This document shows positions 53,651 through 63,084 of a stretch of 64,000 nucleotides of DNA, piece by piece. Positions within the stretch are counted from its first letter, which is position 1. Every line of letters starts with the position of its first letter. Position numbers and translations under genes: made by a program. The stretch is from Kordia aestuariivivens (lineage in GTDB: Bacteria; Bacteroidota; Bacteroidia; Flavobacteriales; Flavobacteriaceae). The notes beneath the pieces are model-generated. The model did no database searches and was not told where the DNA came from. It saw only the letters and a program-made list of their open reading frames with translations. The DNA is taken from the NCBI RefSeq assembly GCF_014397005.1, contig NZ_JACGWS010000008.1, forward strand, positions 62,001 through 126,000. Direction: 5' to 3'.

Positions 53651-53670
53651 AACTAACCGATCGTTTAGTT
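53651..53670. promoter_or_regulatory. TetR operator before the CMD gene
   Basis: AACTAACCGATCGTTTAGTT is palindromic except for one position in each half and matches the operator upstream of tetR at 17 of 20 positions. It lies 47 bp before the CMD start codon. Confidence 0.68.
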
Positions 53671-53716
53671 AATTTTTTAATCAAAGAATCAATACTAATT
53701 TTAAATATATAAAACG

Positions 53717-54265
53717 ATGAGTAACTTAAAAGTTCATACCCTTGAAACTGCTCCAGAAGCTAGCAAGCCATTATTAGAAAACTCGGTAAAAGAATTCGGA
53801 ATGTTGCCAAATTTACACGGCGTATTAGCCGAATCTCCGGGCTTATTAGAAGCGTATAAAATGCTTCACAAATTATTTCAAAATTCATCTTTCAATACTG
53901 AAGAATTGACTGTTGTTTGGCAAACAATCAATGTAGAACACGCTTGTCATTATTGCGTGCCAGCTCATACAGCAATCGCACAGATGATGAAAGTTGATGC
54001 AAAAATAACAGAAGCATTGAGAAACAGCGAAGCGCTTCCAAACGAAAAATTACAAGCTTTACACGACACAACTTTAAGTATCGTTAGAAATAGAGGTGTA
54101 GTTTCTGAGGCGGAATTAGAAACATTTTACGCAGCTGGTTACAACCAACGCCATATATTAGAAATCATACTTGGATTATCGCAAAAATTGATTAGTAATT
54201 ATACAAATCACATTGCAAATACGCCTGTTGATGCACCTTTTGAGAAATTTACTTGGAGTAAATAA
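53717..54265 (+). CDS. Carboxymuconolactone decarboxylase/AhpD-like protein
   Basis: 182-aa alkylhydroperoxidase-like (CMD fold) protein. The redox pair is CHYC in EHACHYCVPAH near residue 78, preceded by a conserved Glu, as in AhpD-type proteins that use cysteines to detoxify peroxides. The C-terminal ILEIILGLSQKLISNYTNHIA is the typical helix. Cytoplasmic. Regulated by the upstream TetR protein through the operator at 53651; a role in oxidant or electrophile defence is inferred from the family. Confidence 0.9.
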   Translation: MSNLKVHTLETAPEASKPLLENSVKEFGMLPNLHGVLAESPGLLEAYKMLHKLFQNSSFNTEELTVVWQTINVEHACHYCVPAHTAIAQMMKVDAKITEALRNSEALPNEKLQALHDTTLSIVRNRGVVSEAELETFYAAGYNQRHILEIILGLSQKLISNYTNHIANTPVDAPFEKFTWSK

Positions 54266-54280
54266 ATCGTAAAAACCTGT

Positions 54281-54326
54281 ATAAACAAAAGCGACGTAAA
54301 TCATAATTCACGTCGCTTTTGTTTAT
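54281..54326. terminator. Bidirectional terminator
   Basis: A perfect 17-bp stem (ATAAACAAAAGCGACGT with its complement) and a 12-base loop between the convergent CMD and macroglobulin genes; an embedded CTTTTGTTT tract gives a U-rich end on the plus strand. Confidence 0.85.
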
Positions 54327-54343
54327 GATATTAAATTTTAAAA

Positions 54344-57300
54344 TCAATCTACAGTAATCCGAACACCTTTACTATGACTGCTAAATTCGGGTGCGTACAT
54401 ACTTTGAATTGTGGTAATTCCGTTAGAGAAATTCCCTTTGTTGTTTACGCGTAAATCGTATTCAAAGACGAAAATTCCTTTTGGTAAATAATCAAAAAAG
54501 AAATTAGTGCTTGCATCTTTCGTGCTTTCATAATATCCCAATCCATCTTGCCATTTATAGCTCGATAATACATTAATCGATTCCAAACCAGCCGCGCGCA
54601 TATCTTTCATGTGCACAAATTCCATTGGTCTGTCGTTGCGTAATTCGATACGAATTCGAATCAAATCGCCAACTTCAAGTTTTGTGTTTTCGTCAATGGC
54701 TGTGATAATTTCTCCAGTATCATTATACGTACGCTTGAATAATTTTTTGTTCAATTTCAACGAAGTTTCCGCTGTGGTAATCTTATCCAAATCTTCAAAA
54801 TATTGCCAGTACAATCCGCCCCAAGCGATTCCAGTTCCTTTCTTCGTCAAGGTTACGTTTGCCATTTCAGGTTTCACTTCGTTTCCGTTCCAAGAGGTTT
54901 TAAAATATCCTGTGCCAGCTTCTACTTTTACAGCTTCCAAATCTGCAGGCGTAATTGCTTTTCCACCAACGGTCACATCTACCATATCGGTTACCGAAAG
55001 CCAATCGCTTCCTTGCAACAATAACGCGTATACAGCATCCGACGTTTCTTTAGTGGTCGACCAGCGATTGGTTTGTTTATGCTTCAACAACCAAATTTTT
55101 AAATTATCTACCGTAGTGACATCCTTAGAAATTTCTGAAAATGCTTCAATTAGTAACGATTGCGTTTCAATGGGTGCTTGATACCAATACCAAGAACTCG
55201 TATTTGCTTTCCAGTACATACCCAATTCGTCACTCGTAATGCTATTTTCTTTCAGTGAACGTAGAATTGAAGTTGCCGTTTTTGGGTTGTCCATTCGGTG
55301 CGAAACCAATGCCATCAACCCTTTTGAATACAAACTGCGTTTCAACCAATACTTGTCAATCTGACCTTTATAATAGTCCATGATTGTTGCCACTTCCGTA
55401 GATTTTTTTAGCTCTGGAAAGAAGCTTCGCATGTATAAATAATGCAATTGCGAATACGACAAATGATCTTTAGAAAGATCTACTTTTTTATTGTACTTGC
55501 GTAAATTTTTATATTCCGTAACAAACTCTTGATCTAAATAGGCAATTGCTTTTTTAATAAGTTGCACACTTTCTGGAGAACCTTTTGGTTCAATTCCAAG
55601 TTTTCTTAAATGCCCAAATCCTGTTACAATATGTTGTGTGATGAATCTGTTTTTGCGTCCGCCAGAAAACCAAGGAAATGCACCTGAAGGCAACTGCATT
55701 TGTTTCAACTGTTGTAACGTTCGGGTTTCTTCATTTTTCATTCGATTGAGATCGAATAATAACGCAATTCGTTTTTTCTGTTCGGTTTCTGATTGTGCAT
55801 CACGTACCCAAGGTGTTTCTTGAATGATCAATGATTTTAATTCCTGATTCTTCTCTAAATTGCTCAGCAATGCATCCGAAGATTTCCACTGATTGAACAC
55901 TTCCTGAATTCTCGGATTGCTATTCGCGATGTGACTCGCCAACGCGTTTGCGTAATAACGTGAAAATGTTTGCTCCGAACATTCATACGGATATTCCATC
56001 AAATATGGCAACGCTTGAACCGCATACCAAGCCGGATTGGACGTTACTTCCAAACTCAATTTATGATGTTGCAACGTGCTTGAATTCGTCGTTGCGAGTT
56101 TATCTAATGTAAATGTTTTTGTTTCGTTGGAACGAATCCACATGGGTAAGGTTTCTGTCACTAACATTCTGTTGGATAACACTGGCAATGCATTTTGTTC
56201 TCCGTCGCTATATTCGCCAGCTTTGGCAATAATTGTATACTGAACTGCTTGAATGTTTTGTGGAATTTCCAAGGTCCAAGAAACTTGCGTGTTTCCATCA
56301 GCGTTTACTGAAAATGATTGTTTTGGTCCGCTTGTACTATCAAAAAGCACATTGTTTAAATCGTTTCCAGTAATTGGATCAACTAATAGTAAACTCGCTT
56401 CTCCAGTTAAATTCTTCTCAGAAAGGTTTGAAATTTTACTACTGATGACAATCTTATCGCCTTCACGTAAAAAACGCGGCGCATTTGGCAATACCATCAA
56501 TTCTTTTTGCGTGACTGTTGTCAGCATTTTTGTTGCCGAATTTAATGTTTTGGTATGTGCTAACAATTGTACTTTCCACTTCGTTAATGCTTCTGGTGTG
56601 GTAAAATTGAACGAAACATTTCCATCTTTATCCGTTTGTAATTGCGGAAAGAAAAATGCAGTTTCTTGCAAGTTTTTCCGAGGAACAACTGTTTCTATTG
56701 TTTCATCAGCATCTTTTGTGTTTAAAGCGTTGTCTGGGGTTTTATCATCTCCTAAACCATCATAATTTAAATAACCAACCTCGCTATTTGCTGAAAGACT
56801 CATTGCTTCAGTTTCAACGTCATCGCTCATTTCTATCACAGCCATCATTTTTTGTGAAGCGGCATCGTTGTTTGCACGCTTATATTTCATAGCACTTCGC
56901 ATACGTCCTTGATTTCCAAAATACAATCCGAATAAATTGAGACGATCAAACGATTGTGTTTTATAATACTTTTTATCTACGACTTGGTAATCTACAAAAC
57001 GAGTAATTCCAAAGCTTTTTTCTCCACTAATATGAATGCTGCTGTAATATCGTGGCGTATGTAGTGGTGAAAACTGCCATTGGTGTGCTCTGAATTCATC
57101 CAAAGAGGCATCGTACATGCTAGATAGTACTTCTGCGGCTACTTTTTCACCTTTTGGACCTTTGATACGGAAACTCCATGTTTCGTCTTGTCCAGGGGTT
57201 AATTTATCTCTGAATGTTGTGGTTTCTATCGTTAATTCCGATGGCGGATATTTCACCAATACAGGAATTTGTTTTACAATAAGGCTATTAAATACCGTTG

Positions 57301-60300
57301 CAGAACAATGAATTTTAAAACCGCCTTCATCTTTTTTATCTACGGGAATTCGGATGGTTTTTTTTCCGTCTTCCATTGAAATCATGTACGAATTAATAAT
57401 GCGTTGCCCTTTTTCAATATCTACCGAAACGGTGATGTTTTTGACTGCCGAATTGAGCGTTAAAACCACTTCTTCATTTGGCAAATACGCGTCCTTATCA
57501 ATTGAAACTTCTAGCAATTTATTATCGGCAGTTATTTTATCAGTTGGATTCCGAACATCTGTGAATACAATATCTTTAATTTCGATTCCATTCGCGTCAA
57601 TAGCTGTCAATTCAATCACATACTTTCCAGATTCCCAACGTTTTATTTTGCCTAATTCGAGTTTGGTTGCGTTTCCAGTATTGAACGATTCACTGAATAC
57701 ATTTTTGCCTTTTTTCCATGTTTTAAAATCTTGTTCTTCTTTCGAGAAGGCTTCATGCGGAAATAACTTTTTAAACTCACTTTCAGGAATACTTACATAA
57801 TCAGGAACTTTGAATGGACGTTTGCGCAACACACGATCGGGTGCTTGTAATTTGTGAATCGTAATGGTTCCTGTTGCGCCAATTTTTTCGCCGTTTAAGT
57901 TTTTTGTGATGATCTCTAAGGTGTGATCTTTCTTTGTTGCATCCAATTTATTGGCAACAACAATATTCGCTTTCAAACTATGATATCCTACATGAACAAT
58001 GGTTGAAGCACTTCGTGTTTCGCCATTGATATCGGTAATGTCTGCGGTAATTTCATAATCAAATACAGGTAATAATTTTTTATCAGCACTTGCATCTGGA
58101 ATTGCTTTAAAGGTAATTTCAAAATTTCCAGAAGCATCTGTCGTCGTTTCTCCACTTGTAATTTGTTGCGAAGCGGAACTTATGTAGGGACTTCTCCAAT
58201 ATGCCCAAACTGGATAACGCGGCGTACGTTTTACCGAATACGTCACTTTTGCATCCGAAATGTTGCTTCCGGCGAAAGCCTTCGCAGTTCCTTTGGCAAC
58301 AACCGAATCGTTTACAGCGAACGTTTCCGTTATAGGTAAAAATTCAGCTTCAAATTTTGGGCGTTTGTATTCTTCCACAGAAAAATTAACGCTTCCAAGA
58401 TTTCTTTTACTCGATTTTGCCATGATGGAAAAACTACCTGTCAAACCATTATTTGGAATGATAAATTCACCTTTGATAGAACCGTATTCGTTGGTGGTCA
58501 AGGTGGCTGTTTTTATTTCTTGATAATTAGCATCACGAAACGTAACGTCTACTTTTTCATTGGCAACAATCGTAGATTTTTTGCCTTCGCGTTCAATTAA
58601 AATTCCTTTAAAATGAACTACTTGTGAAGGTCTGTAAATACTTCTGTCGGTAAAGAAAAAGAGTGTCTTTACAGGGTCACTGTCTTCAATGTAATCACGA
58701 GAATATATAGTAGATCCATTAAAGTGAGCTACATCATTTTCCTTAGAAATTTTTATTTTTATATTACGTATTCTAGAGTTTTTAGGGCTTTCAAAAACCA
58801 CACTTCCCGTAGCATCTGTAGTCAGTGCTTTGGCTCCTTTTATATTTTCATAACCTATTGTATAGTCAAAAATGATATCTTGATTCGGAATAGGTGCTCC
58901 GTTGTTTCTATCTGTAATTTGAAAGATATGATTAGATAATGTTTTTTTGTCTTTAATCGCAATGTCTGTGACTTGTAAGGTGCCAAAAGAATAGAATTTC
59001 TTTTGTAATTTTTCTGTTGGAGAAGCCGTAATGATATGAAAACCATTGCTCAATGGCGGCATGGCAACTTCCGTAGAATGCATTTGATAATCATTTTCGG
59101 TAGGCAAATCTGAATTCCATTGATGCGTTATTGTTGCGTTTTGTAAAAACAAAAATCGCTCATCTTCATCATATATTGTTAGCAGTTTTTGGTATTGTTT
59201 GTATGATAATTTACGCGCGGTAAAATACATACGGCTTATATTTTTATATGCGACAAATACTTTTGAAGCTTGCGCAATTGGAATGACTTTTTCTGTTTTA
59301 ATTTCTATATTGGGTTGTAAAATTCCGTTTTTGATTACGGTACATTTTTCCCCAGGAATGCTTTTTGGAAATTTTGAAATTACACCTTCACACAGTTCCA
59401 ATGCTTTTTTATACTCCCATTGGTATTTCTCGGTACGATCGTCTGCATATTTAGCACCTAATCGTTGATGTAATACTGCCGATTCTGCATCGTACATTCC
59501 CGAATATGGATGCGATTGATAGGTTGTTTTTTCATTCTGAAATGCTTCAATCAGTTTCTCGGTTTCGTCTTCAAACGTTGCTTTTTGCTGTACGAAATAC
59601 AAACGTTCAATATTTACTTTAATTAATGCTTCGGGCGATTTATCTTTTAAGTGAAAACGAATTAATTCTTGATAGGTTTTTAATGCTTTGAATTCTAACG
59701 AAAGTGAATCTTGTGTTGTCAACTTCATCTCAGCAAACAAAGCCGCATCACACAAATATTCTAGTTCATCAATCTCAAATTTATACGAAGGTTTTGTAAT
59801 GGCATTTTCATCGGATTTATAAAATTTGAGTGCATTATGCGCTAAAAAATCATATACCGTTGGGCGATAGATTTTAGAACCTTCTTCTTGTGTTAAGATG
59901 GCATTAAAAGCCGATAAATCTAGTTTTTGTAATTGTGCTGCATTTGCAAGAGACGCATCAAAATGAATGAAAATTTCTTTAAATAATGTATTCAAATCCC
60001 AAGTTCTAAAGTCGGTGGCATCTACTTTTTCGGCAGTTTTAGTTCGATTGTAGAATTGATAGCGATTGCTCGAAAAGTATTGCCAATAAAAACTTCCCAA
60101 AATACTTTCTAGGATATTCTTTGTTGGAAATGATTGGGTGCTGATTTCTGTTTTTAAATCCTTGATAATTGTCAACTGCGCATCTTCTTCTAGTATCAAT
60201 TGATACTTTCCTTTGTGCAAAAATGCTTTGATAATTTGCGGATTGTTTCGATCGCGTTTCGCTATTGCATGAATTTCAGAAACCTTTTCCAAAGCAGATT

Positions 60301-60418
60301 TAGTCAAGCCTTGCTTTTCCAAAGCTGCGACTTCTTTCCATAGATTGGCATATTCTTGTTGCGCGTTTGAGAATTGACTAAATAATACAATCATAAATAT
60401 GGTGAGTATGTTTTTCAT
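54344..60418 (-). CDS. Alpha-2-macroglobulin-like protein
   Basis: 2024-aa exported protein, paralogue of the one at 38905 over nearly its full length. Signal peptide about 1-19 (FSNAQ), helical N-terminal region, MG domains (MG2 stretch DRSIYRPSQVVHFKGI near residue 600), the thioester motif CSEQ at Cys1480-Gln1483 in PYECSEQTFSR, and a C-terminal end SMYAPEFSSHSKGVRITVD. Where the paralogue has the SusC-like insertion, this one has a linker of about 75 residues (1176-1249) rich in M, S and D (SQKMMAVIEMSDDVETEAMSLS). Bacterial macroglobulins act as protease traps. No PBP1c gene is adjacent. Single-gene unit. Confidence 0.94.
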   Translation of the reverse strand: MKNILTIFMIVLFSQFSNAQQEYANLWKEVAALEKQGLTKSALEKVSEIHAIAKRDRNNPQIIKAFLHKGKYQLILEEDAQLTIIKDLKTEISTQSFPTKNILESILGSFYWQYFSSNRYQFYNRTKTAEKVDATDFRTWDLNTLFKEIFIHFDASLANAAQLQKLDLSAFNAILTQEEGSKIYRPTVYDFLAHNALKFYKSDENAITKPSYKFEIDELEYLCDAALFAEMKLTTQDSLSLEFKALKTYQELIRFHLKDKSPEALIKVNIERLYFVQQKATFEDETEKLIEAFQNEKTTYQSHPYSGMYDAESAVLHQRLGAKYADDRTEKYQWEYKKALELCEGVISKFPKSIPGEKCTVIKNGILQPNIEIKTEKVIPIAQASKVFVAYKNISRMYFTARKLSYKQYQKLLTIYDEDERFLFLQNATITHQWNSDLPTENDYQMHSTEVAMPPLSNGFHIITASPTEKLQKKFYSFGTLQVTDIAIKDKKTLSNHIFQITDRNNGAPIPNQDIIFDYTIGYENIKGAKALTTDATGSVVFESPKNSRIRNIKIKISKENDVAHFNGSTIYSRDYIEDSDPVKTLFFFTDRSIYRPSQVVHFKGILIEREGKKSTIVANEKVDVTFRDANYQEIKTATLTTNEYGSIKGEFIIPNNGLTGSFSIMAKSSKRNLGSVNFSVEEYKRPKFEAEFLPITETFAVNDSVVAKGTAKAFAGSNISDAKVTYSVKRTPRYPVWAYWRSPYISSASQQITSGETTTDASGNFEITFKAIPDASADKKLLPVFDYEITADITDINGETRSASTIVHVGYHSLKANIVVANKLDATKKDHTLEIITKNLNGEKIGATGTITIHKLQAPDRVLRKRPFKVPDYVSIPESEFKKLFPHEAFSKEEQDFKTWKKGKNVFSESFNTGNATKLELGKIKRWESGKYVIELTAIDANGIEIKDIVFTDVRNPTDKITADNKLLEVSIDKDAYLPNEEVVLTLNSAVKNITVSVDIEKGQRIINSYMISMEDGKKTIRIPVDKKDEGGFKIHCSATVFNSLIVKQIPVLVKYPPSELTIETTTFRDKLTPGQDETWSFRIKGPKGEKVAAEVLSSMYDASLDEFRAHQWQFSPLHTPRYYSSIHISGEKSFGITRFVDYQVVDKKYYKTQSFDRLNLFGLYFGNQGRMRSAMKYKRANNDAASQKMMAVIEMSDDVETEAMSLSANSEVGYLNYDGLGDDKTPDNALNTKDADETIETVVPRKNLQETAFFFPQLQTDKDGNVSFNFTTPEALTKWKVQLLAHTKTLNSATKMLTTVTQKELMVLPNAPRFLREGDKIVISSKISNLSEKNLTGEASLLLVDPITGNDLNNVLFDSTSGPKQSFSVNADGNTQVSWTLEIPQNIQAVQYTIIAKAGEYSDGEQNALPVLSNRMLVTETLPMWIRSNETKTFTLDKLATTNSSTLQHHKLSLEVTSNPAWYAVQALPYLMEYPYECSEQTFSRYYANALASHIANSNPRIQEVFNQWKSSDALLSNLEKNQELKSLIIQETPWVRDAQSETEQKKRIALLFDLNRMKNEETRTLQQLKQMQLPSGAFPWFSGGRKNRFITQHIVTGFGHLRKLGIEPKGSPESVQLIKKAIAYLDQEFVTEYKNLRKYNKKVDLSKDHLSYSQLHYLYMRSFFPELKKSTEVATIMDYYKGQIDKYWLKRSLYSKGLMALVSHRMDNPKTATSILRSLKENSITSDELGMYWKANTSSWYWYQAPIETQSLLIEAFSEISKDVTTVDNLKIWLLKHKQTNRWSTTKETSDAVYALLLQGSDWLSVTDMVDVTVGGKAITPADLEAVKVEAGTGYFKTSWNGNEVKPEMANVTLTKKGTGIAWGGLYWQYFEDLDKITTAETSLKLNKKLFKRTYNDTGEIITAIDENTKLEVGDLIRIRIELRNDRPMEFVHMKDMRAAGLESINVLSSYKWQDGLGYYESTKDASTNFFFDYLPKGIFVFEYDLRVNNKGNFSNGITTIQSMYAPEFSSHSKGVRITVD

Positions 60419-60472
60419 TATTTTAATAATTTGGTCGCACTATAAAACGTATTTCTTCGTTATTTTTATATC

Positions 60473-60635
60473 ATACCATTTCTACATTGAAAATAACTAT
60501 AATAAAATGCCCTTTTTTCCTTTATACTTCAATATAAAAAGAAACCGTAACTAAGGCTATGCTTTATTTCTCTATTTTGTATAAAGAATAAAATCATCAT
60601 TTTCTTTTATAGCGATTTCAAAATAGAAATGGTAT
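60473..60635. ncRNA. Candidate structured element A (about 163 nt)
   Basis: Ends are complementary: ATACCATTTCTA (60473-60484) pairs with TAGAAATGGTAT (60624-60635), and after two mismatches TTGAAA (60487-60492) pairs with TTTCAA (60616-60621). A central CGTAACTAAGGCTATGC starts 73 nt from the left end. No credible ORF. Strand is unknown; a TATTTTTA box lies just before it on the plus strand. Confidence 0.35.
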
Positions 60636-60801
60636 AAAACTCGACAATACGTTTTTGCGTATGTAAATTAGGTATTTTAATACAAACATGTCTTAATATG
60701 ATGTTATTATTTGTTAAAGTGCAAAGAGTGTTCCAAAACAAAATTTGAATCTTTTTCTTTTTAAGAATAGAAAAAATAATTTCAAAATAAAGATGAAATA
60801 G

Positions 60802-60809
60802 TATCTTTG
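60802..60809 (+). promoter_or_regulatory. -7 box before element B
   Basis: TATCTTTG matches TAnnTTTG; transcription would start at about 60815, exactly where the left arm of element B begins. Confidence 0.5.
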
Positions 60810-60814
60810 GAACA

Positions 60815-60910
60815 ATGAACTCGTTTAAACTTTTTCAATTTGCTAAAAAATTGCTGTTTTCAGCTCTGTTTTTATCTTTTTTTCCTTTCGTAGCTGTGCT
60901 ATGCAACTAA
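60815..60910 (+). CDS. 31-codon hydrophobic small ORF inside element B
   Basis: ATG to TAA with a peptide that begins MNSFKLFQFAKKLL and continues as a hydrophobic stretch with FLSFFPFVAVLCN at its end: two lysines then one membrane-spanning helix. The start codon lies in the left arm of a 20-bp inverted repeat, so it would be base-paired in the RNA. It resembles small toxic or regulatory membrane peptides; coding is unproven. Confidence 0.35.
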   Translation: MNSFKLFQFAKKLLFSALFLSFFPFVAVLCN

Positions 60911-60977
60911 AAAAAGCCTTCAACAGAACTAAAAACCTCTAATTTTCGCTTAAATCCAAAAAGTTTAAACGAGTTCA
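60816..60977 (+). ncRNA. Candidate structured element B (162 nt, 20-bp complementary ends)
   Basis: TGAACTCGTTTAAACTTTTT (60816-60835) is the exact reverse complement of 60958-60977, leaving a loop of 122 nt. The core CGTAGCTGTGCTATGC starts 73 nt from the left end, as in element A. No T-run follows the right arm, so it is not a plain terminator. It could be a leader of the TPR gene at 61010 or an independent RNA. Confidence 0.45.
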
Positions 60978-61009
60978 ATAACTGCTAGTAGAAAAAGAAA
61001 TTGAAACGA

Positions 61010-61963
61010 ATGAAGTATTATTTTTTAGCCCTTTTATGTATTCCGATGTTTTTAATGAGTCAAACAACGGCGGAAACAATTGAACAACTATTTGAAAAGA
61101 AACAATACAGCAAAGCGGAAACTATTCTGAAAACGGAATTGGACACCTCGCCAAACGATCGCATATTGATTGAACTTATGGGCGATTCGTACGGTTATCA
61201 AGAAAAGTGGGATGATGCTATTGAATACTACGAGCAGCTAGTAGAAATAGATGATAATAATGCTAATTATCATTATAAATATGGTGGCGCGATGGGCATG
61301 AAAGCGCTCAAAGTGAATAAGTTTAGAGCTTTAGGTTTGATAGGAGATATTAAACGCTCTTTTAAACGTGCAGCCGAACTCGATCCGAATCATATTGATG
61401 CGCGTTGGGCGTTGGTAGAATTATACATGCAATTGCCAGGCATCGTTGGTGGAAGCAAACGAACGTCTATGAAGTATGCCAATGAACTTGAAAACTTGTC
61501 AAAAGTTGATGGATATTTGGCAAAAGGATACATTTACGAGTATGATGATGAACCCGAATTGGCGGAGCAATTCTACAAAAAAGCCATTGAAGTTGGTGGT
61601 TCGTTGACCTGCTATGAAAAGTTGACCAACTTATACGAAAAGCAAGAACAGCCGTTGAAAGCGATTGAGAATATTGAAAAATCACACAAAAAGCATCAAC
61701 GAAATGCGATGCATTACCAAATTGGGAAAGTTGCTGCAGATTACAATCTACAACTTGAAAAAGGGGAGAAGTGTTTGTATTTATACATTGCGAATTATAC
61801 CACCAAAGATGGCGTTCCTGTATCGTGGGCATATTACCGTTTGGCGCAAATATTCAAGCATAAAGGCGATAAACAAAAAGCTTTGGAATGGATTAATAAA
61901 GCGTTGGCAACACAAGAATTGAAGCCTTTTAAGAAGCAGAAAGAAGTGATTTTGGGGATGTAG
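61010..61963 (+). CDS. Exported TPR protein
   Basis: 317-aa protein with a signal peptide (MKYYFLALLCIPMFLMSQ, about 1-18) and tetratricopeptide-like repeats throughout (AETILKTELDTSPNDRILIELMGDSYGYQ, DAIEYYEQLVEIDDNNANYHYKYGGAMG, AAELDPNHIDARWALVELY, EWINKALATQEL). TPRs mediate protein contacts; probably periplasmic. I use the ATG at 61010; an in-frame TTG three codons earlier is possible. It follows element B by 32 bases. Confidence 0.87.
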   Translation: MKYYFLALLCIPMFLMSQTTAETIEQLFEKKQYSKAETILKTELDTSPNDRILIELMGDSYGYQEKWDDAIEYYEQLVEIDDNNANYHYKYGGAMGMKALKVNKFRALGLIGDIKRSFKRAAELDPNHIDARWALVELYMQLPGIVGGSKRTSMKYANELENLSKVDGYLAKGYIYEYDDEPELAEQFYKKAIEVGGSLTCYEKLTNLYEKQEQPLKAIENIEKSHKKHQRNAMHYQIGKVAADYNLQLEKGEKCLYLYIANYTTKDGVPVSWAYYRLAQIFKHKGDKQKALEWINKALATQELKPFKKQKEVILGM

Positions 61964-61975
61964 TTTGTTGTTATC

Positions 61976-62281
61976 TTAGTTAGACTTTCTACAATACTTT
62001 TCAATTTCAGAAAAAGTGATTGATTCCCATTTAATAATTTGAGTTTGAACTTTTTTATTTAATTGTATTTGTTCTTTAGTTTTATCTTCAGTGCTAAAAG
62101 ATTTAGTGCTTGCCAATCTCGCTTTTAATAAATTAAGTTTGGCAATTTTCACGTTTTCAGCTTTGATTACTAACTTTTCGTTCGAACATTTTTTTTTAAG
62201 ACATTCAAGAAACTCAAATATTTTATAATCTAAAATTTGAGATTTTTTTGTTGGAGAATTTCTTGGTGCGAAACTTGGCAT
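61976..62281 (-). CDS. Small charged protein of unknown function
   Basis: 101-aa cytoplasmic protein, rich in Lys, mostly helical (DYKIFEFLECLKKKCSNEKLVIKAENVKIAKLNLLKARLAS). No domain recognised. It ends 12 bases from the convergent TPR gene and may share a transcript with the cyclase gene upstream (24 bases). Confidence 0.55.
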   Translation of the reverse strand: MPSFAPRNSPTKKSQILDYKIFEFLECLKKKCSNEKLVIKAENVKIAKLNLLKARLASTKSFSTEDKTKEQIQLNKKVQTQIIKWESITFSEIEKYCRKSN

Positions 62282-62305
62282 AAAAGTATATTTTCTTTAA
62301 ATCAT

Positions 62306-63067
62306 TTATTCTAGCATCGCCACAACTCTCGCTGGAGCTGCAGAAGCACCCACAATTTTTAATGGAAATACAGCCACTTTAAAACCTGAATACGGAAGTG
62401 CGTCTAAGTTTACCAATTGTTCCATGTGACAATATTCTTTGCGCTGTCCGACTAAATGTGCTTCCCAAAACAATTCGGAATTTCCAGTTTCTTTTGCTTT
62501 TTTCAACATATATGGCAATGGCAAATCCCAGCCCCAAGAATCAATGCCCATGACTTTGATTCCTTTGTCGATGAGCCATTCAGTCGCTTCCGCGCTCATG
62601 CCTGTGCCAATTTTATGAAAATCTTTTGTGCCGTTATATTTGTCTCTTCCCGTTTTAATTAAGACAATCATTTTGGGTTCAATTGTAAGTTTATTATCTT
62701 CTAAAAAAGTAGTGATATCAGCAACAGTTATCGCATCAAAATCAGCTTTGTGTTTCATATCGATTACAATGCCTTCGCCATAACACCAATCGAGTGGAAC
62801 CTCATCAATCGTTTTAGCTTTCTCGCCATTTACCGTGGGCGAATAGTGCCAAGGCGCATCAATGTGTGTGGTAGAATGCACGCCCATTTTCTGAATCGTA
62901 TCATCTGCCCAACCTGTAAATCCTTTTGGAAATAGTTTAAAAGGCAAGCCTAACACACGAATCAACCATTTGGCTTTTCGATGTGGTTTGTGTTTTATTT
63001 TCACCTTCATAAACCAAGGATCGTTTTTGTTGTATTGAATTGGTTTGGATAAGTCGATGATTTTCAT
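62306..63067 (-). CDS. Cyclase-family hydrolase (kynurenine formamidase-like)
   Basis: 253-aa metal-dependent hydrolase of the cyclase family. The family motif HxxTHxDxPxH is present as VHSTTHIDAPWHY, and IDLSKPIQYNKNDPW is the typical N-terminal strand. Characterised members include kynurenine formamidase and isatin hydrolase. Without other tryptophan-degradation genes here the substrate stays open. It shares the minus strand with the partial gene upstream, 17 bases away. Confidence 0.87.
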   Translation of the reverse strand: MKIIDLSKPIQYNKNDPWFMKVKIKHKPHRKAKWLIRVLGLPFKLFPKGFTGWADDTIQKMGVHSTTHIDAPWHYSPTVNGEKAKTIDEVPLDWCYGEGIVIDMKHKADFDAITVADITTFLEDNKLTIEPKMIVLIKTGRDKYNGTKDFHKIGTGMSAEATEWLIDKGIKVMGIDSWGWDLPLPYMLKKAKETGNSELFWEAHLVGQRKEYCHMEQLVNLDALPYSGFKVAVFPLKIVGASAAPARVVAMLE

Positions 63068-63084
63068 GGTTGGCAGGTTTTTAG

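Noticed and set aside
38905-60418. The macroglobulin pair as proteobacterial-type YfhM-PbpC loci
   Set aside because: No penicillin-binding protein 1c gene is adjacent and neither protein has a lipobox.
60473-60977. The two inverted-repeat elements as retron msr-msd RNA or as MITEs
   Set aside because: No reverse transcriptase is nearby; the end sequences differ between copies and no target-site duplication flanks them.
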